This document shows positions 34,930 through 47,028 of a stretch of 64,000 bases of DNA, piece after piece. The notes beneath the pieces are model-generated. The model was given only the letters and a program-made list of their open reading frames with translations, made no database searches and was not told the DNA's origin. Both the position numbers and the translations under genes were made by a program. The stretch comes from Zanthoxylum bungeanum (taxonomy: Eukaryota > Streptophyta > Magnoliopsida > Sapindales > Rutaceae). The DNA is taken from positions 186,001 to 250,000 of the forward strand of contig SKCR01038863.1 of assembly GCA_019454045.1 (NCBI GenBank), written 5' to 3'. Within the stretch, counting starts at the first letter, position 1. Every line of letters begins with the position of its first letter.

Positions 34930-35042
34930 TTTAACCAGTATTTTATAAAACTCAGACCGGTCCATCGACCAAGGATGGCTAGAATGTCAAGGGTCAGAGG
35001 TCAGATCGGGGTTCAACCGAGGGTCGACCCAGGGTCAATAAT

Positions 35043-35046
<4 letters not shown>

Positions 35047-35080
<34 letters not shown>

Positions 35081-35097
35081 AAAAAAAAAAAAAAAAA
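35047..35097. repeat. (TA)n microsatellite followed by an A run
   Basis: About 16 TA units (35047-35078) are followed, after a short tgt, by 17 A residues (35081-35097). Confidence 0.95.
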
Positions 35098-35178
35098 TCT
35101 ATATTAATTATAAAAATTTAGAAAAGGGCCCAAAAATCCACTAAACCCGGACTGGGTCACCGGTTTAGCGGTTGAACC

Positions 35179-36959
35179 TGTTACTCTCTAAGACATGCCA
35201 CAAGTTCCTAAATGTGATTGTAGGTGTGAAATAATCAAGTAAAGTGGTGGAATCACTTACATTGAGAAATTTCAAAAAATTTCCTAGTTTTGATGAAATT
35301 TTGAAGCAAAAATTTCACACCAAACAGAGAAGAATTCGGCCAAGCCAAGAGAAAGAGAGAGTGAATAGTGTCTTGTTACAAAAACTTGGTAGTTGTGTGT
35401 GTTAAAGGCAATTAATAAAATAAGCCAACTACTTCCATCAAGTTTTGACATTTGATGTAAGTCAAGTGGTCCCACCACTTTTAAATTCAAAATTTTGAGT
35501 TGGCTTCCTCAACACACAACTTGACTTGGGCCCGGGTTCGTTTAATTTCGATTAAATGAATTTACCGTCGCTACATAATTAAAGCCAATTTAATTAAATA
35601 ATTATGCATCGCAAAATTATTACGATAATCGCTTTCGAATTAATTCTAAATTAATTCGTTCGCCCGAATTAAATTCCAATTTTAATTTGTATTGAAATCC
35701 AATTTCAATAAATATATCTGATATATTATTTTAGCCCCAAATAAATAAATTAAATAGAAAAATCCAATTTAGCTATTAAATTTATTTTATCGATTAATTC
35801 TAAATTAATCGCGTTCTCTCTTCTATACGAATTTAATCATAGATTAATTCTTGCTGCAACTAATCCCTGATTAATTTTCTCTCTCATAATTAATCTCAGA
35901 TTAATTCTATCTGAGTCAAATGTCATTGGTGAATCTTTGGGAAGCGACCCAAGAGATTCATGGATATGTTGGCAGTAAATACGGTTATCGGACTATCCGA
36001 ACACGTGCGTACCCAATACCACATTCTCACCGATTTACAAGACATGGTTGGCTTCTAGCAAAGCACCGTGCCTACCCAATTCTCTAGAAATATTCGCCGA
36101 GGAATATCATATGTATCAGACGTAGTAATACTAATATAATGTAATGCGTAATACGATCCAGTATCGGATGTCACATGCTAGGCCTAGGGTTGGCTCTGTG
36201 TCTGCCCCGTACGAAGCATATATCGGATCCCGAGTAACTAATCTCTGTAATCGGGAAGTCATGACCTAGTCATACTATCCCGATAGCTGTAACTTTTAAG
36301 AGTACTAGTTTTGTATCCTGTGTGACCATCATCTCCATATGACTGAAGTGATACTCCCATCTTGACATTACATCCAATACACTACGATTCTCAGTAAACC
36401 CAATACAGGCGTACACAAAACTTGTTAAAGCTCCAGACAACCAATACTAAAGTAAACTGATTGTCGCAAGTAATAACGACGTAAGTCTCAGGTTAAAGAT
36501 CACATACACCTACCCTGATTCAGATTCCCAAAGACACATAGTCATACTACCAATGGGATTCCGAGTGGGTCTATCAAGAGTGAACTGTTCCCGGTCTAAC
36601 GGCTAACAGAACCTCTTATTATACTTGCATAAGTATCCAATACCTAAATATATGAGAACTATGTCGTTAAGGTTCCATAACACGCACAAGTGTAATACTA
36701 GTCTATTCCGCATTATCAATGTCCAGTCTCGATGATACTTCGACTAGGGATATTTAATGATTAAACCGTTCGTGGATTAATACTGTCTCATATCTTATTA
36801 ATCTGATTTAACCATATGGACTTTTATCATTAATATATATCCAAGTAATCTAATTATAATAATGATAAAATAGTAATTTTCTTTTGTCACATAGTTAATT
36901 TGTACAAAAACACAATGTTCTTTACAAATAGTGATGTTGTGGGTCATAATTGTCCAACA
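35179..36959 (-). repeat. Solo LTR of an alpha-related copia element, minus strand
   Basis: On the minus strand it starts TGTTGGACAATTATGACCCA at 36959 and is recognisably the alpha LTR for most of its length (the mirrored hairpin string lies at about 35620-35920). It is 1781 bp, shorter than the ~2.07-kb alpha LTRs. It ends at 35179, with plus-strand tgttact at that edge. The 5-bp flanks are identical: gaacc at 35174-35178 and 36960-36964. A single LTR with a target duplication and no internal region is the product of LTR-LTR recombination. Confidence 0.92.
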
Positions 36960-37090
36960 GAACCGGTCGGTTTGATAGATTTTTTACCGATAAAATTGTT
37001 AACCATTTTTTTGGGTCACCGAGACTGGACCTTTGATCGTGTCCCGATTCAATCGGTCTGACTGGCCGATGCAGTCCGGAATTCACATCA

Positions 37091-38899
37091 TTGATTTTAA
37101 CACACGTAACAAAATATTATAAGGTTGTTGTATTAGTGATGTGGTACTACTATTGCATAATATATTTTTCCACTATGCTAAACTTTGTTTATATTTAATT
37201 ACATATAAATTTTTATTTAATAACTGTAGGAAGTTATCTAATATTTATAATGGTAGGAAATACATGTCTTTTAAGAAGTGCCTTATGGGACAAACACACG
37301 TTGAAAGAACATGTCCTCTAAAAATGAAAGAATACAACTCTAGAGTTTATAGGGCATTATGAAGGGGTATAAACTTGAGAAGGATTACACCATCAACAAA
37401 ATGGTGCCCACAAAAGCACCCATCAATGCCTATAAAAAAAGGCGCCCATGGGTTCATTTTCATTCATTCAATTAAACACATACTTACATACTTAAGTTTA
37501 GAGTTAAGAGTTTCCACCATTATTCCAAGTTCAAGTTATTGAAGAAATGAATGACCATTCAACAAGAAGCAATAAATTTAACCTGGAGAACGTTAGCCAT
37601 AAGTAAATAGTAGAGCACCGAGGCGGGGCTAATAAGTTCTTAAGGACATAGACATCTTGACTTGATTAAGTTCATCATCTTCTACAACACATTTGTAGGT
37701 TTTTTTTTTGAGTTTGAAATTTCATGAGTTGCATGATTACGGTATATGATTTTGATTAAGTAATGTATGTAAAAAGTAATTAGCAACACATCCGCCTAAT
37801 AATCTTATGAACTTATTAACTTACATGTGTTGTTAACTCTGATTTTTGCATGCGTTAATGTCTTTTTTCCTGGCAAATGTGTTATGTGCATGAAATTATG
37901 TAAGAGTGTTCGAATGCCCAACGAACGAATAAGGAAAACCCTATATTCTGTATTTTCGTTTGAAAGTGGTGACAAATGTGATTCAAACTCAAGTTGTCTA
38001 GAAAGGTTCGTTTGAACATGTTGTCAAATGCTACACGAACGTGAACTCTCCAGAAAATTTCATTCGAACGGCTGAACGAACGTAACACTAACGCAAGTCA
38101 TACCTTTAATTTTTTTTTTAAAATTTTTTTAATATTTGAAATAATAACATAGAATTAGATTAATCTATTAATTTCATAAAACATATATTAACTTGGTCAT
38201 TATCATATGATATAAATGCTTTAGTCATGGAATTTGGTAATATAGAATATATGAATAGAGTAATATTAACCTAGAAAAACCATATATTGAATTTTGTAAA
38301 CATAGTAGTATATGTTTTAGTGAATATTAGGGTGTTCAATTATCACAAGCATATGCCTAGTCTATAATGTGATAAAGTTAAAAATTATTTATTGATTGTT
38401 TGTTGCATACTTGGTTGAGAGTTTAAAGTGTATCACAAAAACTTGGTCTGAGTTATACACAAGTAATTCCTTCATATCTTGATTGACTTTATACCTTATA
38501 TAATTGTTATACTTGAACTTGAGAATTAAAGTGTAACACTAAAGATTGAATGCCTAAGATTTTCTATTGAGAAAGTGATTAAGGAAATTCAGTCACTAAG
38601 GCGATAAGAGCCTAAGTGGCAGGGATTTAAGTGGTTACACCAGACCCTTTTATCCTTTGGGAATTTTCCTTTGTTCACCTATCATAAGAAATATTGGTCA
38701 CATATTCAAAAACTTGTATTATTTGGTACTACTATCCAAAACTATAACAACTGGATTATTAAAATAACACATTAAAAATGATCATATAGTTGATCTTTGT
38801 GTGATTTGCCTTTTGTAGACTTATTGGTTATTATTTTATTTCTAGCTACACATAGTTAGTGGAAACATCACAGTATCGATCACTTATAGAGAGAAATCG
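37091..38899 (+). other. Left LTR-like part and leader of collapsed copia element I
   Basis: 37237-37352 is repeated at 39369-39484, after the gag remnant, so it is most likely part of a 5' LTR whose 3' copy is the second occurrence. A TATA-like site (tataaaaaaagg at about 37430) followed by a start-region-like sequence fits an LTR. Possible LTR starts are 37129 (TGTTGTATTAG) or 37226 (TGTAGGAAG), and I cannot choose. No standard primer site is visible. 37700-38880 is AT-rich, with a few GTTCG/CGAAC motifs at 37900-38090, and has no gene. Confidence 0.5.
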
Positions 38900-39367
38900 G
38901 ATAAGTTTGGTGGAGCAAACTTCAAACAGTGGTAGAGCAAAATGATGTTCTACCTGACAACACTGCAGTTGGCTAAGTATCTAAAGGAAAATCCTTTGGG
39001 TCATGTGGAAGGAGAAACAGAAATAGCTAAGCAACTGCAAGTTAAGGCATGGTCGCAATGTGACTTATTGTACAAGAACAACATTTTGGGAGGACTTGAC
39101 AATACCATGTATAATGTGTACCAAGGCATGACTTTTACGAAGATTCTCTAGGAATCTCTTGAGAAGAAGTAAAAAAAGAGAGGATGTTGGACAAAAGAAT
39201 TTTTCGTGGGTAGGTTCCTGAACTATAAAATGGTAGATTCAATGACGGTAATGTCTCAGTTAGGTGAGCTACATTTGATCATTCATAAAATATTAGATGA
39301 TGGAATGAAACTATGCGAGATGTTTCAAGTTGCCACTATTATTAAGAAGTTGCCTCCATTATGGAAG
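38900..39367 (+). pseudogene. gag remnant of copia element I (UBN2 type)
   Basis: In one frame it reads KFGGANFKQW, a TAG (38933-38935), then SKMMFYLTTLQLAKYLKENP, KAWSQCDLLYKNNILGGLDN, a TAG, ESLEKK, a TAA, and after that EFFVGRFLNYKMVDSMTVMS and FQVATIIKKLPPLWK. This is the copia gag capsid domain (UBN2) without the zinc knuckle. It stops at the PPLWK block and joins directly to LTR-like sequence at about 39369, so protease, integrase and RT are deleted. Confidence 0.85.
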
Positions 39368-39368
39368 G

Positions 39369-39484
39369 TCTAATATTTATAATTATAGTAAAGGCATGTC
39401 TTTTAAGAAGTGCTTTACGGGAAAGACACAAGTTGAATGTAAATGTCCTTTAAATATGAAAAAATACAACTCTAGAGTTTATTG
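39369..39484 (+). repeat. Second copy of the element I LTR block
   Basis: It matches 37237-37352 with about 15-20 scattered differences (shared core tgtcttttaagaagtgc). It is cut at 39484 by element H. The 'ggaag' shared by the gag end (39363-39367) and the 5' copy (37229-37233) suggests the deletion joined at a microhomology. Confidence 0.72.
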
Positions 39485-41453
39485 TGTTGGGATTTATGTC
39501 CTAAAGCTTCATGTATTGTAAAACAGAATTGATTATTGTAATAATAATAAATGCATTATTCATTTTATCAAAGTTGTTTGATTTATATCGTATATTGTCC
39601 AATTTTCTTGTTTACCTTGATTACTCTTGTGCCTTTAGACTTAGTGTATGTTTGATGCACAAGAGGATTTAAGTCTGGAGCTAGTAATCTAAATACTCCA
39701 TAGAGAGCAAACAAATAGGGTACTTTGTTTGTGGTTTATCATAGCTGCGGTCCATTCTATACTTGTATGACGACATTGATCCGTGATCGTTCATATAGTG
39801 ACATGGGAATGGATGCACCTTGTATGATGAGATCATATAGGACTGGACTAAGATAAATATGAATTTCTTTTAATATATGTTAACCGAAGAAATTTATTTT
39901 ATCTAATAGATGGTCATATATGGATTCGATCTTAATCCTGGGTGTACTACGAACTCGTACATGACAGGCTATGTCCTTTGATTTACTTTGGTGAGGTTGG
40001 TTTTGCATTCCCATCCAATAACTACGAATTTTGGGATATGTTTTGGTGTGTAGCTTGGAACGTTTTACATAGATATGGAATTCACTCATTCTTACAGAAG
40101 TAGAAGAATATGTTTTTAAAGAGTTGATTCAGGACTTGAATAATTTGAGCGCTCAACTTTTCTATTACGAATAAAAAGTTTTATATTCATAATTGTTATG
40201 AATTAATTGTTCATTATAGAATCAATGGTGCTTAGGAGATAAAATATTTAGAGGAGTTTAATGGACTTTTGACCCAGCTCTATTTATGAGATATTCGTGA
40301 AGGGTTATATCCATATGTAATGACTATATCGATGGACACCAAAGTTGTTCGATTTATTTTATCCATCTACGGTAACGGGAGTTCAACTTCAAGTTTTTAG
40401 TGGAATAACGCGGAGTTAATAATTCATAATATTTGATTAAAGAGTTTAATTAATATTTCGGAATTATTGGAGCTCTGAACCGTAGGTCCATTTGGTCCCC
40501 GTGCTAGCTCGATTAACTGTAGCAAACCTAATATAATTAGATTGTCTAATTATATGCTCACTTTATATTTATATATTATTAATGAGATTAATAATATTTA
40601 TTGTCACAAATGAAAACTATGTTAATTAGTTTAACTTAATGTTTTCTAGAATTATTTGATTATAAGATAATCAAATCTTGATTATGAGATAATCAAGTTA
40701 GTAATAATTATGAGATAATTACTACAACATAATTGAAGGTAATTTAATCATTATTGAGATGGTGATTTTTATTTACCTTGGAGACAAAGCCATAAGGCTT
40801 ACCATACTCTCCAATTTATTATGTCTATTAGGTGGCTTCTATACACCTAAAAAATTTGTCATTAGCTAATCCATTTTTATACTTTCATGTGGCCTCCACA
40901 TTTATGTGTTTGCCATTGAAAGAAAGCATTGGAAGCTTAATTACAAAGTCCTTGTCTTTAACTTATCATTTCTTCTGCTTTGGTATGACATTCACATTTT
41001 TGTGTTGGTCATTGCAAGAAAGCATTAGATGATTAATGACAAGGTTAGTTGGCTTATGTAAGAGAATATAATCTCTACCATTTCTCTCACTTCTAAGGTG
41101 AACATTTTGCATTCATTCACACAAGTGTTGTGAGAAAGAAAAGAGAGAATAAGTTCAAACATTCACAAGTGTTGTGAGAGTGTTTGAAATTTCAAAAAGC
41201 TAAACAGTATTGTGACATCTTAATTCTCTAAATTGCTTAGAGTTTAATCTTTGTGAGTGAAGCCCACACTTCGGTTTGTTGGTTTCGAGTAATAATTCGG
41301 AAGGTCGAGTGGTGGATCCAAATGTTGGACATCAAAGGATTGATTTCGGCTGCTACAATAAAGTGAGAAGACAAAGAAAATTTTAAAGATCCATACCGAA
41401 ACCGGTACCCACACAAGCAACTTCTGTCACACTAAGGAAAGTCGTTTCCTACA
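39485..41453 (+). repeat. 5' LTR of copia element H (1969 bp)
   Basis: It starts TGTTGGGATTTATG and ends TCCTACA, followed after two bases by an initiator-Met primer site. The flank on the left, 39480-39484, is tattg. It contains a string of five hairpins with 3-nt loops at 40531-40721. The right LTR is outside the window because later elements fill the interior. Confidence 0.82.
40531..40721 (+). repeat. Hairpin string in the H LTR (GAG/AAG/TTG loops)
   Basis: Five inverted repeats lie in a row: 40531-40555 (11-bp stem, loop TTG), 40573-40597 (11 bp, GAG), 40654-40676 (10 bp, AAG), 40677-40697 (9 bp, GAG) and 40705-40721 (7 bp, GAG). The third and fourth touch. The design is the same as in the alpha LTRs but with a different main loop triplet and unrelated stems. 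Confidence 0.85.
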
Positions 41454-41455
41454 CT

Positions 41456-41467
41456 TGGTATCAGAGC
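41456..41467 (+). other. Primer binding site of element H
   Basis: TGGTATCAGAGC, an exact plant copia initiator-Met site, lies two bases after the LTR end. Confidence 0.93.
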
Positions 41468-43180
41468 TTAAGGTTGAAAAGTTTTCTTAACCCTTCTCTT
41501 TTTAGTTTTAATAATTTATATGAGATATAGATTATTAAAATGCATGTTATGATAAGTAGGCACAATTAGATTCATGAGATGAATGGTTTTAATTTTCATG
41601 GTGATGAATGTTTTCTTTTGATTCATGTGATGAATGTATTGCATTGATCGTTATTTTTTCCGGCTCTTATTTTTAGCATTGGAAACGTAAGACCATAAGG
41701 TCATATTCTTTCAAGTGTTGTAAGTTCATTTCTTTTGTAATAAGTCCATTATGTAATCCTATTTATAAATTGGAGGAGCCGATGCCGTGAAAGACTTTTG
41801 ACGGAGAAATTCCATGAAGAACTTAACAACACTCCATGGAATAAGATTTGAAGACCAAGGGATGCCTTGGATTTATTGTACTTATTAGATTAGTATAGAA
41901 AAATAAGAACCCGGTCAACGCAATTTGAAATGTGATGATTTATGAAATTCTAGCCCCTGGAATCACTGTGGCGCCGTGATGCCAGACATTTGGTACCGCG
42001 GCATCACGCTCTCTGTAATGAGCTGAGAGCTCATTTAAGAGGCATCGCGATGCCAATTGTAGGGTCGTGACGCCCTGCCTGGGTGAAAATGTGTTTTTAA
42101 AATGTTTATTAACATGTCATATAACCTAGGGTGCCTACTCTTGCATTTTCACTTGCCATAACATGTAGATATGCATGATATTCTAGTCATAAAATATGAT
42201 TTTATGTAATTTATAAGTTAAATGAGAATATGAGATGCATGCAAACAGATTGATAAGATTAATTGGTTTAAATGTTTAAAAATTATGAATTCAAGTTTTA
42301 GAAACAAATGGACCTTATGAGTACATTATTTTCCTCGGTAAATCGGATGGAAACCTAGAAGTAAATTCCATAGCCGATTCTGAATGGACGGTAATATGGT
42401 ATGCACTCGGGATACAATACCACGTACCTTAGGAATAAATAATGTGCTTTTATCAATTAAATGGTTTAATGACATTAGGTCCGTTCGTTGAATTCTAAAT
42501 TTTAAAAACCTATTAGTGGACAAATATTTTAAGAGTTTAATTGATTAGATCACTAAAGCAACTTGATTAAATTAGTTTAATTAAGTTAATTGGTTAGTAG
42601 AGACTAATCAGGATTAGTGAATAAAATTGTAAGAGTTAAAATTAATTAAATCATTAAATCATCAACTAGTATTAATAAGGTTATGACTTTAGCCGTGCAT
42701 AATCTAAGATTCTTAAGATACTAGTGAGATAGAAACGTTACACTTAAAAATAATGAGTGGGAGATGGGTATACCACAATATATCCCGCGATCTCCATTAT
42801 TATCGAGAAACTTGAGATTCAATAGGTACATCGAGAGGGCTTTGCTTCCGTCCCCATATAGATGGTGTCCTTTTTGGGTTGATATCAGGTTTGGATTCCG
42901 AAAGGATAAGGACTCTAGATGTATTTGGTGATTTGACCTACCCTACGATGACATTTCACTAGTTAAGTCCAAAGGGTTTCGAAATAATGGGTCACACTCA
43001 CAAAGGAATGATTAAGTTGTTAACCAAAGCTTCCTTGATCAAAATAACGGTAGTTGATTATATAGGAATAAGAGTTAATTCATATATTAATCAATTAAGA
43101 ATGTCTCAGTCTACCATACGAATACTTGACCTACCCTACGACGACACTTATTTATGGGATGATAGATAACTGTGGCATAG
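41468..43180 (+). other. Leader of element H with an old gypsy-LTR-like patch
   Basis: It is untranslated. 42326-42425 resembles, on the plus strand, a block also found in J (44815-44910) and in reverse in C (18340-18450), with shared pieces such as 'cggatggaaacc' and 'ggacggtaatatgg'. Part of this leader is therefore probably an older fragment of a gypsy LTR. 42915-42960 and 43115-43155 repeat 'ttgacctaccctacga'. No gene is seen. Confidence 0.5.
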
Positions 43181-45554
43181 TGTAGACACTGCAATTTTGC
43201 ATAATCCTAATGATGAGCCTTGTATGGAGGAACTACTTGAAAAGTTACGGAAGTCACGGGAAACTAATGCCGGAAGGAAAGAAAACCTCCAAAATTAGCA
43301 CCTTATCGTTCGAACTCACTAGCCAGCCTCGGATCCGCTCAGTCTGTTTCTGTTTCAAACCTTAACCTCGGCCCAAAACCCTGCAACCCATGTAAGCCCA
43401 TACACTCCATTCACGTCAAACACCACACAAAACCCATGCACCACACGCCCAAGTCCCAAAAGACAACCCATACGCCCATGACCTTCCCAAATAAAAAATC
43501 CCATGCAAAACACATGTTAAAATCCCCTCAAATCACCTTCCAATTTAATGAGATTGTGAATATCCTCCTCGCCAAATTTACAAAAATTATTTCCCAAAAT
43601 ATATCCCCAAATTTATTTGATTTGTTTCCTTGATTGAAGATCTATTGTCATTATAAAAAGAAGGTTTGACCAAACCCTAAGGGGGCTCTCTTTCTCTCAC
43701 ACACGACCATTCACAAGCAAAAACAAAAAAACAAAAACCTTAAAGCTATCTTATTCTACCGAGAAAAACCCAAACAACAACAAAGACAATAAGCCAAAAA
43801 CAACCGACCAAGCCCCCACCAAAAACAACAACGCACGGAAACCCTTCAACCAGCAAAGAAACCAGCCGAAAACACCAAACACAATCCAACAAAACATTAC
43901 CCTCACCAAACAAAAAAACAAACAAAGCCACAAACAGTAGCCCTCCACTGACACACACAACAACATACAAAACCACCCCAAACCGACAACAATAAAAAAA
44001 ACAAAAACAGCCCCTAAACCGATCCATAACAATAGCTCATAACCCAAAAAAAAAAGCCCATACACCAAAGAAACAGCAGCCCCTAAACCGAACATACAAC
44101 AGCCTCTAAACCGAACAAACACAGCCCCTAAACCGACCCAAAACAAAAGCCTTTATCACCCAAAAAATAGCCCATAAACCAGCAGCTAATCACCGAAAAA
44201 CAACCTCCAAAATAGTGAAAAAATCACCGAAAACAGCCCCCAAAAACAGCACCAAAAACGTGAAATAGTGAGCCAAAAATATTAAGAAAAGCAACCAGAA
44301 ATAGAGAAATAGCGAGCAGAAACAGCGAAATAGTGAGCAAAAATAGCAAATCAGCAAACCTAAAAAACAACAAGCTTTAATCTTTCCGGCGACGGCCTAA
44401 CGCACTTTCGTGAAAGCAACTTAAAAGGTAAGACCTGAGGGCACCCTATTTCTTTTTATAGTTCAGGACACGGCATGTCTGGCTGGATGTGAAATACGTC
44501 CAGTCGGGTATGCGAAGTCCTATATTAAAGACGGCCAAATTTCTGGTCACATTATTTTTCTCTTTCTGCATTTTATTATTTATTTTTATCCATTCCGTTA
44601 TTTATCCTTTTTTCATTTATTTATTTATTTATTCATCGTTATTTATTATTTCGCATTTATTTAGTGTTATTTATTTTTTTTATTTAGCTATCCACTTTTT
44701 ATTGTCATTTTAATATTCCGCCTTTATTTTTGCTTATATTTTGCTATATTACTTCGCATCTATTTTTATGTCCATTTACATTGCGTTAATGATTGTGTTT
44801 TATCCCTTGCGGTATATCAGATGGAAACCCAGACATAAATTCCGTAGCTGAATCTGATTGGACGGTAGTACGGTCTGTACTTAGGGTACAACTCCACGTA
44901 CTGCTCGGGAAATATTCATATATGCGTGTTTATTTCATTATTGGTGCTATTTGCGCAAAGATGTTCGAACGTGTTTTCAAACGTAACTCGAACGCAAGCA
45001 TTCTGCCTCACTCCATTCAAACGCGTTCTCGAATGCTACACGAACATGATCTCTCTGGAACACTCTGTTCGAACGCGTCTACGAATGCTACACGAACGCA
45101 CACACACCAGACAACCTCTTTCTTTATATTTTATGTTTTTTGACCTCTTTAGTTATTTATTTTGCATTATGCATTTTGGATTAATTATTTACATTTATTT
45201 ATTTACGCTTTTTCCTACTTTTGATTATTATGATTCTTATTATTGTACCTTGTGTTTCTTAATTTAATTTGCTTTTATTTATATTCATCTTCATGGGTGT
45301 GTAAATTTGTGTGTTTATTTCAATTATCCTGCATGTATTGTATAATACTTGGTTATACTATTGTGTGAACTCGTCCATTATATTGGCATAAGTAAGGGAC
45401 TATTCCGAACCCAATGGTTTTAGGTCTTCCTTGCGAGGGGTGAGTACGGCCTTAAATCATTTCCCAGTTCACGCTGGGTGGTGACTTCTTTATTCTCCGA
45501 TTTAGTCCCCCATGGGCTACTTCATACTCTCTATGGGCTGCGCTCGCTCCTACA
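43181..45554 (+). repeat. J: solo LTR of a Tat/Ogre-like gypsy element (2374 bp)
   Basis: It starts TGTAGACACTGCA and ends GCTCCTACA. The flanks are catag on both sides (43176-43180 and 45555-45559), an exact 5-bp target duplication. Conserved blocks match the C LTR read on its minus strand: the start (TGTAGGCACTGCA in C), 'gacctgagggcaccct' (44430), 'ggacggtagtacgg' (44861) and the 'cttgcgaggggtgagtacgg' block (45432). The parts between are unrelated or too diverged, so J belongs to a sister family of C. No internal region is present. The A/C-rich strand at 43700-44350 produces long but meaningless minus-strand frames. Confidence 0.9.
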
Positions 45555-45685
45555 CATAGTAATTCTTTTAGGTTTATAATTCATTATACATTGATCATGC
45601 ATAATGTTTAATTTTATGCCTAAATGTTTGATAATTTTAATATGCGACGAATGAATGTTGAATGAGCGTTTATTATTTTTCAGCC

Positions 45686-46413
45686 ATGGCATATGTAATT
45701 ATCTCAATTCTCAAATAATAAGAAAAATTAACCGAGGAAAACTATGTTAAATGGAAAAATGACATGAATGTTATGTCCTCCCGAGCTAGCACTAAATACT
45801 GGCAAAAATGCATGTAATGCCTATAATAATTGGATTAAAGCTGATGAGAAAGCTCATAGCTATTTGATAGCATCCATGTCTGAGGTTCTTGCTAGTCTCG
45901 GTATTGACCGCTAGAATGAAAGAAGGCACATTAGTCCGAGACCATGTGTTAAGGATGATGTCTCATCATAATATGGCTGAAACCCATGGTGCACGTATCA
46001 ATATGCAAAGCCAGGTGACAATGATCATGGAAACCCTTCCAAAGAGTTTCTGGTAGTTTAAAAGCAACTATTATATGAATAGGTTGACTTTTACGTTAAC
46101 TGAATTGTTAAATGAGCTAACCAATTACAAGTCCGTCATGATGGGTCCTCGTAGGTCCAATGCCGAGGAAAACGTTACCGAATCTTCTAAATCTGCAAAG
46201 AAGAAGAAGAAAGGCCATTGGAAGGCTAAGGCAAAACAAAAGAAAAAGAAAAACATCAAAAGTTCTAAAAGAACCAGTGCCAAAAGAAAATGTTTCCATT
46301 ATGAACAACAAGGGCATTGGAAAAGGAATTGTCTGAAATACCTCTCTGAGCTTAAAGAGAAGAAGAATACAGGTAAATACGATTTACTTATCAATGAGTC
46401 TCTTTTAGTGGAG
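45686..46413 (+). pseudogene. gag remnant of element H, cut by element G
   Basis: ATG at 45686 (MAYVIISILK) runs into two stops after ten codons. The frame then shows EKLTEENYVKWKNDMNVM, the gag start of SIRE/Tork-type copia, followed by an internal loss, NNWIKADEKAHSYLIASMSE, GTLVRDHVLRMMSHHNMAET and QVTMIMETLPKSFW. From 46075 one open frame carries a Lys-rich linker and a zinc knuckle CFHYEQQGHWKRNC, in which the second zinc Cys is Tyr (codon 46300-46302). The protein is cut by the LTR of G at 46414 shortly after the knuckle. Confidence 0.85.
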
Positions 46414-47025
46414 TGTACGGGCCAAATTTAGGCCCAAGGGCATAACCGTCATTTCACCTTTGGGCCAATCACGAAACCAAAACCCCAAGGCCCACCATCA
46501 GATCTAATTTAAGAAACCAGCTTTGGGCCGAGAGACCAGACCAACCCAGGGCCCATCATCATAGATTTAACAACTCAGGAAGGCCAACAGATTCATGAGT
46601 AAGTGGATTGGGAAAACGCCTACAATAATGAACTCTATTAATCAACAGTTACGGTCATAAACCCTCCATTAACACATCCAATGGGTAGAAGAGGATTAAA
46701 TGACCCCACGACAGAAGGACCTATAAAAGAGAAGGGTCATGACACAAAGAGGGGATCAGATATAGATTGCACTACTCCTAGTCATCAGAGAAATCATAAT
46801 ACCCTGCCTTCACGGCCATATAACAGAGATTGAGGTATCCTAAGACCTTAATCCTTTCACCTTCGACTTATTTATACTTTGATGACTTGAGCGTCGGAGT
46901 GCCTACGGCTTCCACCACATCGGTGGGCAGTAACCTCCATGTTCATTCTACTCTCATTTTACAGGTTTGCTTGTGCCCCTCAATTAATTCTCAATTGTGG
47001 ACCTCGACCAAAATCAACATCCACA
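46414..47025 (+). repeat. 5' LTR of gypsy element G (612 bp)
   Basis: It starts TGTACGGGCC, ends ATCCACA, and is followed after three bases by a TGGCGCCCACCGTGGGGC primer site. It lies inside the gag remnant of H. The left flank is tggag (46409-46413). The 3' LTR is outside the window. Confidence 0.82.
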
Positions 47026-47028
47026 ATT

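Larger units (their letters stand above)
34930..37090. repeat. Unclassified AACCGG/GGTT-rich interspersed repeat, split by a solo LTR
   Basis: The left half, 34930-35178, has several GGTCGACC/GGTTCAACC-like motifs, a TA microsatellite and an A run. The right half, 36960-37090, continues with aaccggtcggtttgatag and ends with 'gactggccgatgcagtccgg'. Removing the solo LTR and one copy of gaacc joins 'ggttgaacc' to 'ggtcggtttg' smoothly. GGTT/AACC-rich dispersed repeats like this are common in eudicot genomes, but I cannot name the family or its exact ends. Confidence 0.5.

Noticed and set aside
34940..37090. The AACCGG-rich repeat as a MITE with terminal inverted repeats
   Set aside because: The outer ends are only loosely complementary and no target duplication could be confirmed.
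43746..44146. Minus-strand frames of 93 and 131 codons rich in Val, Phe, Gly and Leu, resembling membrane segments
   Set aside because: They come from an A/C-rich part of solo LTR J; apparent hydrophobicity follows from base composition (GTT, TTT, GGT codons).
43181..45554. J as a copy of the C LTR
   Set aside because: Only islands match; length, most of the sequence and the ends differ, so it is a sister family and not the same one.
46117..46317. Minus-strand frame of 66 codons rich in Phe and Leu
   Set aside because: It is the antisense of the Lys-rich linker and zinc knuckle of H gag.
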